Positions 38,858 through 47,716 of a stretch of 64,000 nucleotides of DNA are shown one piece after another. Made by a program: the position numbers and the translations under genes. Each line of letters opens with the position of its first letter. Positions within the stretch are counted from its first letter, which is position 1. Below the pieces are notes generated by a model that saw only the letters and a list, made by a program, of their open reading frames with translations, was not told the origin of the DNA and did not search any database. This stretch comes from Pseudomonadota bacterium (GTDB taxonomy: Bacteria > Myxococcota > Myxococcia > Myxococcales > Myxococcaceae): assembly GCA_023423535.1 (NCBI GenBank), contig JAFAFL010000021.1, forward strand, positions 1 to 64,000, read 5' to 3'.

Positions 38858-39657
38858 TGCGCGACGATCACCACCCGGCCGTCCGCCAGGTAGCTGTTGT
38901 TGTGGTCGGTGAGCTTCTTCACGTCTTCCGCGCCTAGCACCAGATCGCTGCCCTGCGCGCGAGTGGCCCGGAGCACCAGCGGATTTCCGCCCACGCGCTC
39001 GAGCTTCTTCGCCTCCTCCAGGCTGCGCGCCCACGCGGCCACGCCGGCGAGCTTGCGCGCGTCATCGGAGAGGACTTCGGCGCCGTAGAGAGGAGCGCCC
39101 GCCTCGTCGAGCAGGCGCGGCGCGAGCGACGGGCTGACCTTGAGGCCGCGCGCGTCGATCACCAGCCCGGTGTGGGTAGGCGAGCCGTCCAACTTCAGCG
39201 CCGCCCTGGCGCCGCCGCCGTCTCGAGGTAGCAGCGCATCCGTCAGCAGCCCGAGCGGCACCTCCACGTCGAGCTCCACGCCGCTGTCCGAGTAGTAGCG
39301 CTTGTTCGTGACGGTGAACCCCTTCACCGCGCCCTCCACCCGGCCGCGGATCTCGTCGTTCGCCATCTCGTCGCCGACCGTGCGGCCCGCGCTCACGTGC
39401 AGGCCCTTCGCCTGTTCGAGCAGGTTGCGGAACGCGTCGAGCTTCGCCGCGCGCTCCGCCCCGAGCCTCGCCTGCGCCGGGTTCTGCGCCTTCATGTCCG
39501 GCGCGCCGGAGCCGGTGGCCTTGAGCACCTGGCCCTGCCAGTTCACCCCGGCCGGATGCTTCACCCCCTTGTCGGGCGGCGGCTTCTGCGCCACGGCGCT
39601 GACCCACGGCAACATCAGCGCGGCACACAGCGCGGCGACACTCACCTTTCCCTTCAC
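38854..39657 (-). CDS. LPP20-like exported protein
   Basis: This 267-residue protein starts at GTG 39657, with GGAGG about 6 nt upstream. A signal sequence (VAALCAALMLPWVSAVAQ) is followed by the LPP20-like unit: ARLGAERAAKLDAFRNLLEQ, ANDEIRGRVEGAVKGF and YYSDSGVELDVEVPLG. The family is an outer-membrane-associated alpha-beta fold. Unlike true LPP20 there is no lipobox cysteine, so it should be soluble in the periplasm or held by partners. It is the first gene of the seven-gene operon. The C-terminal third (DVKKLTDHNNSYLADGRVVIV) is unassigned. Confidence 0.78.
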   Translation of the reverse strand: MKGKVSVAALCAALMLPWVSAVAQKPPPDKGVKHPAGVNWQGQVLKATGSGAPDMKAQNPAQARLGAERAAKLDAFRNLLEQAKGLHVSAGRTVGDEMANDEIRGRVEGAVKGFTVTNKRYYSDSGVELDVEVPLGLLTDALLPRDGGGARAALKLDGSPTHTGLVIDARGLKVSPSLAPRLLDEAGAPLYGAEVLSDDARKLAGVAAWARSLEEAKKLERVGGNPLVLRATRAQGSDLVLGAEDVKKLTDHNNSYLADGRVVIVAQ

Positions 39658-39771
39658 GCGACCCTCCTCGGCAACGGCGCCCATTCAAGCCGCCGCAGCC
39701 TGACAGGGCAAGGCGCGGCGCCGAATGGTGCGTCGATGTCTGCCGAGAGGGAGAACGGGCAGGCGCCCCGC

Positions 39772-40104
39772 TTATTCGTCGAGCGTGTGCCGCGCGACGT
39801 AGGCGTCGATGAGGCGGCGGTGGCGTTCGGTGAGCAGCGTGAAGCGCACGCCGGATCCCTCCGGCTCCTCCGCGCCGAGCCACTCGCGGACGATCTCGCC
39901 CTCCGCGTAGATGACCTCCTCGCTGCCGGGGAGCTGGAACTGCAGGCCCACCCGCTTGCGCTCGTGATCGGGCTCGATGAGATGCGCGAGGCTCAAGCCC
40001 TCGGTGCTGATGTCCGCGGCCCGCGCCATGTACGGCACGCCGGCGACGTACTTGTTGAGGTACACGTCCAACGGCGCCCGGATCCTCTTCCGCTTCTCGC
40101 TCAT
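39772..40104 (-). CDS. PilZ-domain protein
   Basis: A 110-residue single-domain PilZ protein starts at ATG 40104 behind GGAGGGGAG. The basic N-terminus KRKRIRAPLDVYL carries the arginines, and ADISTEGLSL is the D/N-x-S-x2-G motif that together bind cyclic di-GMP. The protein probably acts as a second-messenger receptor through protein contacts. It lacks any fused output domain. In motile, fruiting bacteria such proteins often tune gliding or polysaccharide secretion. The gene is 115 nt upstream of the envelope operon on the same strand but not coupled to it. Confidence 0.88.
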   Translation of the reverse strand: MSEKRKRIRAPLDVYLNKYVAGVPYMARAADISTEGLSLAHLIEPDHERKRVGLQFQLPGSEEVIYAEGEIVREWLGAEEPEGSGVRFTLLTERHRRLIDAYVARHTLDE

Positions 40105-40301
40105 GGTGCTCCCCTCCGTCGGTGCGCGCGCCACAGCCGCGTCGCAGCCTGTAGCGCGAGGCTAGAGGGGGGGATCGATCGGTCAAGAATTCAGCCCTTC
40201 TGGGCCCATCGCGCACTGAATCCTCTGCTGCATCGTCGCGTCGTGCGCGGAGCGGGCCTATAAGGCCGGCCGGGCAGTCGGGAAACGAAAGGCAAGACCA
40301 C

Positions 40302-41045
40302 ATGCAGATGAAGGCGATGTTCGGCGCGGTGGCGGTGCTCGCGGCCGCGGGTACGGCGCACGCGCAGGCGATGAAGACGGACGAGGACAAGGCGCTCTAT
40401 TCGCTCGGGTACTCGCTCGGGAAGGACTTCCAGCTCTCCGCTCCGGAGATGGAGGTCGTGAAGAAGGGCATGCAGGACGGCTCCAAGGGCACCAAGAGCG
40501 CGGTCGGCGACATGCAGCAGTACCGCATGAAGCTGCAGGAGCTGGCGATGAAGCGCGCCTCCGTAGTGGCGGAGAAGTCGAAGAAGGAGGGCAAGGCCTT
40601 CCAGGACAAGATGGCGAAGGAGAAGGGCGCGCAGAAGACCGAGTCCGGCCTCATCTACATCCCCGAGAAGGAGGGCAAGGGCGCCTCCCCCGCCGCCGCC
40701 GACACCGTGAAGGTGCACTACCGCGGCACGCTGATCGACGGGACGGAGTTCGACTCCTCGTACAAGCGCAACGAGCCGATCGACTTCCCGCTCAACCGCG
40801 TCATCCCCTGCTGGACCGAGGGCGTGCAGAAGATGAAGGAGGGCGGCAAGGCCAAGCTCGTGTGCCCGTCCGACATCGCCTACGGCGACCGCGGCAGCCC
40901 GCCGAACATCCCGGGCGGCTCCACGCTGGTGTTCGAGGTCGAGCTCCTCGGCGTGACCAAGGCCGCGGCGAACCCGCAGCCGGGCGCGCCGGGCACCCCT
41001 GGCGCTCAGGGCGGTCAGACCCCGCCGGCCGGCAAGGGCAAGTAG
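40302..41045 (+). CDS. FKBP-type peptidyl-prolyl isomerase, periplasmic
   Basis: A 247-residue FkpA/Mip-like folding helper. The signal peptide ends near TAHAQA. Residues about 25-105 form the helical dimerisation domain (EDKALYSLGYSLGKD and QQYRMKLQELAMKRAS). The FKBP catalytic domain follows (VKVHYRGTLIDGTEFDSS, IPCWTEGVQKMKEGGKAKLV, SDIAYGDRGSPPNIPGGSTLVF). The final 30 residues are a Gly/Pro/Ala-rich tail. It speeds proline isomerisation of exported proteins. The VCPSDIAYG segment has a cysteine where many have I or T. A hairpin terminator follows. Confidence 0.93.
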   Translation: MQMKAMFGAVAVLAAAGTAHAQAMKTDEDKALYSLGYSLGKDFQLSAPEMEVVKKGMQDGSKGTKSAVGDMQQYRMKLQELAMKRASVVAEKSKKEGKAFQDKMAKEKGAQKTESGLIYIPEKEGKGASPAAADTVKVHYRGTLIDGTEFDSSYKRNEPIDFPLNRVIPCWTEGVQKMKEGGKAKLVCPSDIAYGDRGSPPNIPGGSTLVFEVELLGVTKAAANPQPGAPGTPGAQGGQTPPAGKGK

Positions 41046-41073
41046 CCTTCGCTGACCGCTGCGTTGAGTGAAC

Positions 41074-41116
41074 GAGGCCCTCGCTGATCGGGAGATCGGC
41101 GGGGGCCTCTTCTTTT
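41074..41116 (+). terminator. Intrinsic terminator of the FKBP gene
   Basis: A 16-bp stem with two G·U pairs (41074-41089 with 41094-41109) and a GGGA loop is followed by TTCTTTT. It begins 28 nt after the stop codon and lies just before the end of the convergent lipoprotein gene. Confidence 0.88.
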
Positions 41117-41120
41117 GCCG

Positions 41121-43091
41121 CTACTTCTTCCTCTTCGGCTGCGAGAGCGCGTCGAGCGTGCGCTGGAAACGGACTTCGTCGTCGTCCGCGCTGCGCAGCT
41201 GATCGTCGGCCAATCGCTTCGAAGGCCAGCTCCCCAGCTCCGGCACGCCGTCACGTTCGAGCAACGCCCGAGTCTGCGCGGTCGCCTCGTCGCGCCGGGC
41301 CGCGTCCTTTGGATCGCCGGTCAGCTCCGCGCCCGCGCCAAAGAGCGCGGTGGCCAGATACGCCTCCATCACCCAGCCCCCGCCGAAGGTCTCTTCGCCG
41401 ATGCGCATCAGCGCCCTGCCCAATCGCTGGCGTTCCTTCGGGGAGAGAGCGGGCGCGGTCGCCTGAGCGCGCGCTGCCACCTGCACCGCATCCGCGACGT
41501 TCGCCAGCCCCACCGTCGCCATCAGCCTCGGCGCCTCGCCCCAGGTCCCGTCGTCGGGCAGCGTCTTCGCCTCCGCGTCCACCGCCGCGCGCAGCTCCCT
41601 CTTCGGGATGCGCCACGCGGTCGCCGAATAGAGGGCCTCCTGCTCCGCCTTCGACAGCGGGGTCCCCTCCTCCTCTCCCGCGAGCCGCGCGATCACCGAG
41701 AAGGCGTCCTTCCCCGAGGCGAACGTCTGCAGCAGCCGGCGGCGCGCGCGCTCCCAATCCTCACGAGGCGCGGCCCTCGTCTCCTTCCCCGTCAACGCGA
41801 GCACCGCGCCGAGCCGCTCCGCCAGCGGCGCGTCGTCGCGAGTCTTCGCCGCGGCATCCTTCACCGCCTCCGGAAAACCGTCCGCGCCCTGCGAGAGGTC
41901 CGCGAGCGCGAGCCTCTTCGCGACCTCTTCGGCGGAGAGCCACGGCCGGTAGTGGCTGCGGCACTCGATGTCCCAGAACTTCAGCGGCGGCTCGACGAGG
42001 CCTCCCAAGCGCAGGTCCGGCCTTCCCATGTCCGCCCACGCGCGCACGACCGAGAGGTAGAGCGGCCTGCCCGCCTCCGCCGCGGCGATGGCGACCTCCA
42101 GCAGCACGGCCTCGGGCGACTCCGGACGGGCCTGCCGCAACTGCACCAGCGCCTCGCGCGCACCAGCGTGATCTCCGCGATCGAAAGCCGTGGTCGCGCG
42201 GATCCACGCCGCCTCGTCCGCCGGCAACCGCGCCGCCAGCGCCTCCGCGTCCTTCGCCAGCCCGCGCTGAGCGGACCTCAGCGCGAGGAGGAACGGCACC
42301 GGCCCGAGGTTCACGTCCAGCTTCGCCCGTTCCGCTTCATCGAGCACCGAGTAGAAGCTCGTGGCCTGCGAACACGACGGCGCATCACCCCGGCGACAGG
42401 CCGCGAGGTGGTCGCGAATGGCGCGCGGCACATCCTCCGGCACGCCCTCACCACAGGCGCGTGCGTCCGCGGCGATGCGACAGGCCTCGAGGTGCTCGAA
42501 GGTGCAGGCGACCTCCAGGTACCGGAAGGCCCGCGCGAGATCGCCCTCCCCTTCCGACTTCCGCTCGCGCAGCGCCGTGCCCGCGAAGTAGCAGCCGTCC
42601 ACGCTCTCGTACGCCTCACACGCGTGCGCCCACGCCTTGATCGCCGAGTCCCGCGCCGCGTCCCCCGACTCCCACGTCTCCTCCGAGGCGCGGGTCCCCA
42701 ACACCAGACACCCCAGCTCGCTGTCGCCTTCGAAGCAGGCCTGCGTCAGCCACCGCCGCGCGCGCTCCGAGACCTCTGCCGTAGGCTCTCCCTCCAGCTC
42801 GACGTTGGCGGAGAGCACACACGCGTTGGAGTCGCCCAGCTCGCAGCCCCGCGCGTAGAGCTCGCCCGCGCGCCGGCTGTTTCGTCGAGGCCCATCGCCA
42901 TGTTCGTACGCCAGCGCCGCGGTGAAGCACCCGCTGGAATCGCCCTCCTCGCAGGCCCGCACCGCCGCGTCCCACTCTCCCGGCGGATCGGGCGGCAGCG
43001 GAGCTTCGGCGCGAACCGTCTTTGCACGACCACCACAGCTCGCCGCCGCGATCGCGGTTGCGAGAAGACAGAGGGCGACCGCCGCGCGCAT
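41121..43091 (-). CDS. Sel1-like, Cys-rich lipoprotein
   Basis: A 656-residue lipoprotein with the lipobox cysteine at residue 19 (ATAIAAASC). Residues about 40-240 contain at least five Sel1-like helical pairs with regularly placed cysteines (ACEEGDSSGCFTAAL, GCELGDSNACVLSA, ACFEGDSELGCLVLG, ACEAYESVDGCYF, ACTFEHLEACRIA), the pattern of Helicobacter cysteine-rich proteins in which each repeat has a disulphide. The rest is an alpha-helical TPR-like region with no known domain. ATG 43091 is used, but the GTG at 43106 overlaps the upstream stop (GTGA). The protein is coupled to, and probably works with, the zinc peptidase upstream. Confidence 0.82.
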   Translation of the reverse strand: MRAAVALCLLATAIAAASCGGRAKTVRAEAPLPPDPPGEWDAAVRACEEGDSSGCFTAALAYEHGDGPRRNSRRAGELYARGCELGDSNACVLSANVELEGEPTAEVSERARRWLTQACFEGDSELGCLVLGTRASEETWESGDAARDSAIKAWAHACEAYESVDGCYFAGTALRERKSEGEGDLARAFRYLEVACTFEHLEACRIAADARACGEGVPEDVPRAIRDHLAACRRGDAPSCSQATSFYSVLDEAERAKLDVNLGPVPFLLALRSAQRGLAKDAEALAARLPADEAAWIRATTAFDRGDHAGAREALVQLRQARPESPEAVLLEVAIAAAEAGRPLYLSVVRAWADMGRPDLRLGGLVEPPLKFWDIECRSHYRPWLSAEEVAKRLALADLSQGADGFPEAVKDAAAKTRDDAPLAERLGAVLALTGKETRAAPREDWERARRRLLQTFASGKDAFSVIARLAGEEEGTPLSKAEQEALYSATAWRIPKRELRAAVDAEAKTLPDDGTWGEAPRLMATVGLANVADAVQVAARAQATAPALSPKERQRLGRALMRIGEETFGGGWVMEAYLATALFGAGAELTGDPKDAARRDEATAQTRALLERDGVPELGSWPSKRLADDQLRSADDDEVRFQRTLDALSQPKRKK

Positions 43092-43102
43092 CGGGGACCG
43101 GC

Positions 43103-45232
43103 TCACTTCGCCTGCACCGCGCGCTCGACGGCACGAAGCAGCGGCCCGGCGCTGACCGGCTCGCCCGTCGCGTGGATCATCCAGGCGTCCGGCGTCACGA
43201 GGCCGTACGTCGTCATCCGCTCGAATTCGCTGCCGAATTCGGCGCGCCCCTTCTTCGCGAAGTGCTCCTCGGTCTGGAACGCGATCATCCGCCCGAGCGG
43301 GTAGTCCGCCAGGTAGAGCGGGTACGAGATCATGTGCGAGTAGATCCCCAGCAGCACCTCGCCCTCGCCGCCGAGGGTCTTCGCGTAGTGCCGCTGCCAC
43401 ACCTCCTTCGACAGCCGCACCGTCGCCTCGCGCAGCTGGGCGGGCGTGGCCTCAGGGTTCGCGTACATCCAGCGCCACACCTCCAGCTCGAGCAGCGACA
43501 CGCCGGCCATCTCCCACGTCTGCCAGAAGTCGCCCAGCGCGTTCATCCGCCGCGCCTCCGCGTCCGGCGGCGGCAACCCGAGCAGCTCGAGGTCGCGCGC
43601 CTGGAACACGAACGCCATCGCTTCGGTGAACGCGTTGTTCGGCACGCCCGCGAGCAGCGTGTGATCCACCTCGTAGAGCGAGAACACCTGATCCACGTTG
43701 TGACCCAACTCATGCACCGCGATGTTGTAGCCCTTGTAGTCCATGCCGCCCGGCGCGATGCGGGTGCGCAGCCGGGGGAACTCGCCACGCTTGAGCGCCG
43801 GCATCGCGTGTCCCGCGCCACGTGAGGGATCGACCCGGATGCGGTCTGAGAGGAAGCGCGCGCGCTCGGCGCTGAAGCCGAGGTCCCGCAGGATCCGAGG
43901 CAGATCCTTCGCGAACGCCTCGGCGCTCGGGTAGCGCTCGCGGGTCTGCGCATCCAACTTCGCCTCGGGGATCGCCGCCCGCGCGCGAAAGCCGTCGAAC
44001 CAGAGATCGTGCGGCTCGAGCTTCCGGCCCAGCCGCGCCTCTGCGCGCGCCGTCACCCGCTCCACCAGCGGCGACTCGAGCACCTCCGTGAACAGCCCTT
44101 CCACCCGCGCCTCGGGCAGCTCGCGGCCAATCTGGAACGCGCGCGCGATGGCGGTCGGTGCGGTCGGCGAGAAGGGATCCGCGCGCCGCGCCGCGTGGAA
44201 CTGCGCGAGCAGCCGCGCGTAGCGCACGTCGTCCTCGCGGGCCTGCAGGTCCGAGCGCAGCGCCCCCTGCGGCGTCTCCACCGTTTCCACCGTCTCTGCC
44301 GGCGCAGGGGTCACGCGGTTGCTGAAGGGCTCCCAGTCCACGCGCGGGTCGTCGATCACCGCCTGAGGGATCGTCTGCGTCACGATCCGCCGCATCACCT
44401 GCGCGATGATCCGCTGCCGCAGCAGGCCGGCCTCGCCATCCGCGTACGCCGCCTTCAGCTCGTCGCGGAGGTTCCAGTGACTGATGAGCCGCTTGCCGCG
44501 CGGGAACGGCCGGGAGCCGTCCTCCGCGAGCACGTGATGCATCCAGACGTTGTATTGCGACACATAGAGATCTGCTTCGGCGCCGGCCTCGGTCACCGCC
44601 TGCTGCACCTCGGCCGGCACGCGCCGCTGAAAGCGCCCGGTCAGCCGCGCCTCCGCCCACTGCCTCCGCGTCCACGCCCCACCCTGCGCCGTGCGCTCCT
44701 CCAGCGTGGTGAGCGGGAAGTTCACCAGCGCGACGAACGCGACCTTCGCGCGGAAGAGATCCTCCGTCGTGTGCGCCGACGGATCGAACTGCGCCAGCGC
44801 CGCGTCCACCGGCAGGAGCGGACCTGTGTCCACGTCCGTGTGCCAGCGCAGCTGCGCCGAGGTCGCGTAGGCGTTTCCCTCCAACTGCTCGAGCGCCGCC
44901 TCCAGCCGCGAGAACGTCGCATCGAGCACCGGGCCGCGGGGCTGGAAGTGCATTTCGGCGAAGGCCGCGAGATCTCCATCCTCGGCGCGCCACATCGCGG
45001 CGACCTGCTCGAGTCCCCGAGTGATCCGCGAGCGCTCCGCCTCGCCGTGCCGCTCCACCAGCGCGCGGTTCACCGCCGCGAGATCCACGCGCACCGCACT
45101 CTCCCTCTCCGCGCCGCGCGAGCCTTCTCGTGACGACGACACCTCCGCTGTGCGCGTCGCCGCCGTCACACACGCCGTCAGGCCGGACAACGACGACACC
45201 AGCACCGCCACCACCCACCGCGAAACGCGCAT
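43103..45232 (-). CDS. Zinc-peptidase lipoprotein (M3/M2-like gluzincin)
   Basis: A 709-residue lipoprotein (cysteine 21, LSGLTAC) with a zinc peptidase domain near residues 430-690. The active site is His507-Glu508-x-x-His511 (AVHELGHNVDQ), and Glu537 (FTEAMAF) 26 residues later is the probable third ligand, the spacing of M2/M3-type gluzincins. The long N-terminal half is mostly helical and has no match that I know. It should cleave peptides at the periplasmic or outer face of the envelope. The gene ends in a 4-nt overlap with the Sel1-like lipoprotein gene. An upstream cold-shock gene lies on the same strand. Confidence 0.85.
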   Translation of the reverse strand: MRVSRWVVAVLVSSLSGLTACVTAATRTAEVSSSREGSRGAERESAVRVDLAAVNRALVERHGEAERSRITRGLEQVAAMWRAEDGDLAAFAEMHFQPRGPVLDATFSRLEAALEQLEGNAYATSAQLRWHTDVDTGPLLPVDAALAQFDPSAHTTEDLFRAKVAFVALVNFPLTTLEERTAQGGAWTRRQWAEARLTGRFQRRVPAEVQQAVTEAGAEADLYVSQYNVWMHHVLAEDGSRPFPRGKRLISHWNLRDELKAAYADGEAGLLRQRIIAQVMRRIVTQTIPQAVIDDPRVDWEPFSNRVTPAPAETVETVETPQGALRSDLQAREDDVRYARLLAQFHAARRADPFSPTAPTAIARAFQIGRELPEARVEGLFTEVLESPLVERVTARAEARLGRKLEPHDLWFDGFRARAAIPEAKLDAQTRERYPSAEAFAKDLPRILRDLGFSAERARFLSDRIRVDPSRGAGHAMPALKRGEFPRLRTRIAPGGMDYKGYNIAVHELGHNVDQVFSLYEVDHTLLAGVPNNAFTEAMAFVFQARDLELLGLPPPDAEARRMNALGDFWQTWEMAGVSLLELEVWRWMYANPEATPAQLREATVRLSKEVWQRHYAKTLGGEGEVLLGIYSHMISYPLYLADYPLGRMIAFQTEEHFAKKGRAEFGSEFERMTTYGLVTPDAWMIHATGEPVSAGPLLRAVERAVQAK

Positions 45233-45246
45233 CAGAAAAAGCTCCA

Positions 45247-45290
45247 GAAAAGACGAAGGCCCGGCCCCCAATGACGGGAGACCGGGCCTT
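45247..45290 (-). terminator. Intrinsic terminator of the cold-shock gene
   Basis: AAGGCCCGG and CCGGGCCTT (45282-45290 with 45256-45264) form a 9-bp stem, followed on the minus strand by CGTCTTTTC. It lies 19 nt after the stop codon of the cold-shock gene and just before the peptidase lipoprotein start. Confidence 0.85.
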
Positions 45291-45308
45291 GTGGTCAGCG
45301 GAGGCGGA

Positions 45309-45512
45309 TCAGACGAGGCGAACGTTCTGCGCCTGGAGGCCCTTCGGGCCGCGGGCGATGTCGAACTCCACCTTCTGGCCCTCGGCCAGGGTGCGGAATC
45401 CGTCCGCGTTGATCGCGCTGAAGTGGCAGAACACGTCCTCACCACCACCATCCTGGGTGATGAAGCCGAAGCCCTTCGCGTCGTTGAACCACTTCACGGT
45501 ACCAGTCGCCAT
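45309..45512 (-). CDS. Cold-shock protein (CspA family)
   Basis: The 67-residue single-domain protein begins MATGTVKWFNDAKGFGFI, containing RNP1 (KGFGFI). RNP2 is DVFCHFSAI, with Cys where Val is usual. It binds single-stranded RNA and DNA and melts mRNA structure. AAGGAAG precedes ATG 45512 by 7 nt. A promoter about 70 nt upstream gives a short leader of about 60 nt. Several paralogues are usual in such genomes, so the paralogue letter is not assigned. Confidence 0.96.
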   Translation of the reverse strand: MATGTVKWFNDAKGFGFITQDGGGEDVFCHFSAINADGFRTLAEGQKVEFDIARGPKGLQAQNVRLV

Positions 45513-45578
45513 TGCTTGCTTCCTTTGATTCAGGGCGTGGTGCATCCCGCCGCCCGGTCTCACCTCGAGACGCCGAGG

Positions 45579-45608
45579 AATGTACGCAAGCGTCGCTCGG
45601 CGTTGCAA
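45579..45608 (-). promoter_or_regulatory. Candidate promoter of the cold-shock gene
   Basis: TTGCAA (45608-45603) and TACATT (45584-45579) are separated by 18 bp on the minus strand, about 67 nt before the start codon. Each box matches the sigma-70 consensus at four positions. Confidence 0.5.
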
Positions 45609-45633
45609 CACACCCCCGTGCGATTTCGTGTTT

Positions 45634-47532
45634 TCACCAACCGCACTTCTGACCCTTGTTCTGCTCCTGCAGATACGTGCGCAGCGGCGCGAAGTAGTCG
45701 AGCAGCGCAGTCGCATCCATCTCGCGCTGACCGGTGAGCGCCTCGAGCGCATCCGGCCACGGCTTCGACGCGCCGAGCTGCAGCATCGCGCGCAGCCGGC
45801 TTCCGGCCTCCTTGTTCCCGTAGATCGAGCAGGTGTGCAGCGGGCCCTTGTGACCCGACGCCTCGCACAGCGCGCGGTGGAACTGGAACTGGAGGATGTG
45901 CGCGAGGAAGTAGCGCGTGTAGGGGACGTTCGCGGGGATGTGGTACTTCGAGCCCGGATCGAAGTCCGCCTCGCTGCGCGCGACCGGCGGCATCACGCCC
46001 TGGTACTTCGCCACGAGGTCCCACCACGCGGCGTTGTAGTTCGCGGGCGTGGTCTTGCCGGCGAACACGTCCCACCGCCACTGATCGATGAGCTTGCCGA
46101 ACGGGAGGAACGCGACCTTCTGCAGCGCGTCCTTCAACTGCACGTTGATCAGCCCCTGCGGATCGTTGGGGACCTCCTTCAACAGGCCGAGCTTCTTCAG
46201 ATACTCCGGCGTGATCGACAAGGTCAGCGCATCGCCAATCGCCTCGTGAAAGCCGTCGTTGGCGCCCGTCTGAAACAGCACCGGGAGCTGGTGGTAATAC
46301 ACGTAATAGTAGATGTGCCCGAGCTCGTGGTGGATGGTGATGAGGTCCTCCTCCGTCTGCTCGATGCACATCTTGATGCGGTAGTCGCCGCTGTACGTCA
46401 CGTCCCACGCGGACGCGTGACAGACGACGTCGCGGTCGCGGGGCTTCGTCAGCATCGAGCGCTCATAGAAGCGCTGCGGCAGCGACTCGAGGCCGAGCGA
46501 GGTGAAGAAGTCCTCGGAGGTCTTCACCATCTTCACCGCGTCCCACTTCTGCCGCTCGAGCTCACCGGTGACGTCGAGGCTGACCTTCGACTTGAAGGGC
46601 TCCACCAGCGGATAGACGTTCGACCAGTCCTGCGCCCACATGTTGCCGAGCAGGTGCGCCGGGATGGGCTTGCCGTCCGGCACCTTGTCCTTGCCGTAGG
46701 TCTTCTGCAGGCGCGCGCGCACGTAGCAGTGCAGCTCGTCGTAGAGCGGCTTCACCTGGTTCCAGAGCCGGTCGGTCTCGGTCTCGAACTCGGCGGGCGT
46801 CATGTCGTAGCCCATGCGCCAGAGCGCGCCGACGTTGTCGTAGCCGATCTCCTTCGCGCCCTCGTTGGAGAGCTGCACGAGGTCCGTATAGAGCGGCCGC
46901 ATCTGCGGGGAGACGGTGCGCCAGCCGGCCCACGCGTCGAGCAGCTCGTCGTAGTTCCGGCTCTCCGCCAGCACGCGCGAGAGCTGCTGCAGATCGCGGC
47001 ACTCGCCCTTGCCGTCCTTGCCGCAGTACTTGCCCGAGCCGTAGATGCCCTCGAGCCGCGCCGCGGTCTCCGCGAGCTTCTTGCGCTGCTCCGGATCGGT
47101 GGGCGCGGGCAGCGAGGTGGAGATGCTCAGCAGGTGCAAAAGGCGCGCGGTCTGGGGATCGAGATCCTTCCGGTCGCGGTACCGGTTGGCCTCCATGATC
47201 GCCTTCGTGGTGTAGGCCATCACCGCTTCGTTCGCCCACGCAGCGTTCTGCTCGGTGTCGCGGGTGATGTACGTGGACTTCACCCACTCGGCGGTGGCGC
47301 TGCGGGTCCACAGCTCGCCGAGCTCGCGGTTCACGCGATCGACGAACTGCTTCGGGGTCTCGTCGGAGGGAGCGCCCTTCGCGTTCGAGGTGTTCGAGGT
47401 GTTCGAGGTGTCGACGGTGGAGACGTTCTTCGCGCAGGCGGAGGCGCCCAGCAGCGCGGCGGTGCACAGACACGCAGCCAGCGCGCGCGCGAGTGGACCG
47501 CGGGACGAAGGAGAGATGTGGGGAGGTGTCAT
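45634..47532 (-). CDS. M2 family peptidyl-dipeptidase (ACE-like) lipoprotein
   Basis: A 632-residue lipoprotein (lipobox cysteine 33, LLGASAC) homologous to angiotensin-converting enzyme, which removes C-terminal dipeptides. The zinc site is His402-Glu403-x-x-His406 (IHHELGHIYYYVYY), and Glu430 (GANDGFHEAIGD) is the third ligand. The family landmarks LGNMWAQDWSNVYPLV and SKYHIPANVPYTRYFL are present. After the lipid anchor, a short linker of TSN repeats is encoded by a 9-bp DNA repeat (about 47391-47420). Full length argues that it is active. It diverges from the M1 aminopeptidase gene, so two complementary exopeptidases share one intergenic region. Confidence 0.94.
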   Translation of the reverse strand: MTPPHISPSSRGPLARALAACLCTAALLGASACAKNVSTVDTSNTSNTSNAKGAPSDETPKQFVDRVNRELGELWTRSATAEWVKSTYITRDTEQNAAWANEAVMAYTTKAIMEANRYRDRKDLDPQTARLLHLLSISTSLPAPTDPEQRKKLAETAARLEGIYGSGKYCGKDGKGECRDLQQLSRVLAESRNYDELLDAWAGWRTVSPQMRPLYTDLVQLSNEGAKEIGYDNVGALWRMGYDMTPAEFETETDRLWNQVKPLYDELHCYVRARLQKTYGKDKVPDGKPIPAHLLGNMWAQDWSNVYPLVEPFKSKVSLDVTGELERQKWDAVKMVKTSEDFFTSLGLESLPQRFYERSMLTKPRDRDVVCHASAWDVTYSGDYRIKMCIEQTEEDLITIHHELGHIYYYVYYHQLPVLFQTGANDGFHEAIGDALTLSITPEYLKKLGLLKEVPNDPQGLINVQLKDALQKVAFLPFGKLIDQWRWDVFAGKTTPANYNAAWWDLVAKYQGVMPPVARSEADFDPGSKYHIPANVPYTRYFLAHILQFQFHRALCEASGHKGPLHTCSIYGNKEAGSRLRAMLQLGASKPWPDALEALTGQREMDATALLDYFAPLRTYLQEQNKGQKCGW

Positions 47533-47716
47533 GGGGCGGGGACCCTACCACCCGCTCCCGTTCATGCGAGCGCCGCAAGCCTTCGCGTGCGCTACTTGCC
47601 GAGCGCCTTCGCCACCGCGCTTCGCTCATGCGGTCGTCTTTCATCACCGGACGGTGTGGTCGCCATCGTCGCGTCCGCCTTGAACGCAGAGGGGCTCGTG
47701 GCTAGACCCGCCGGCC

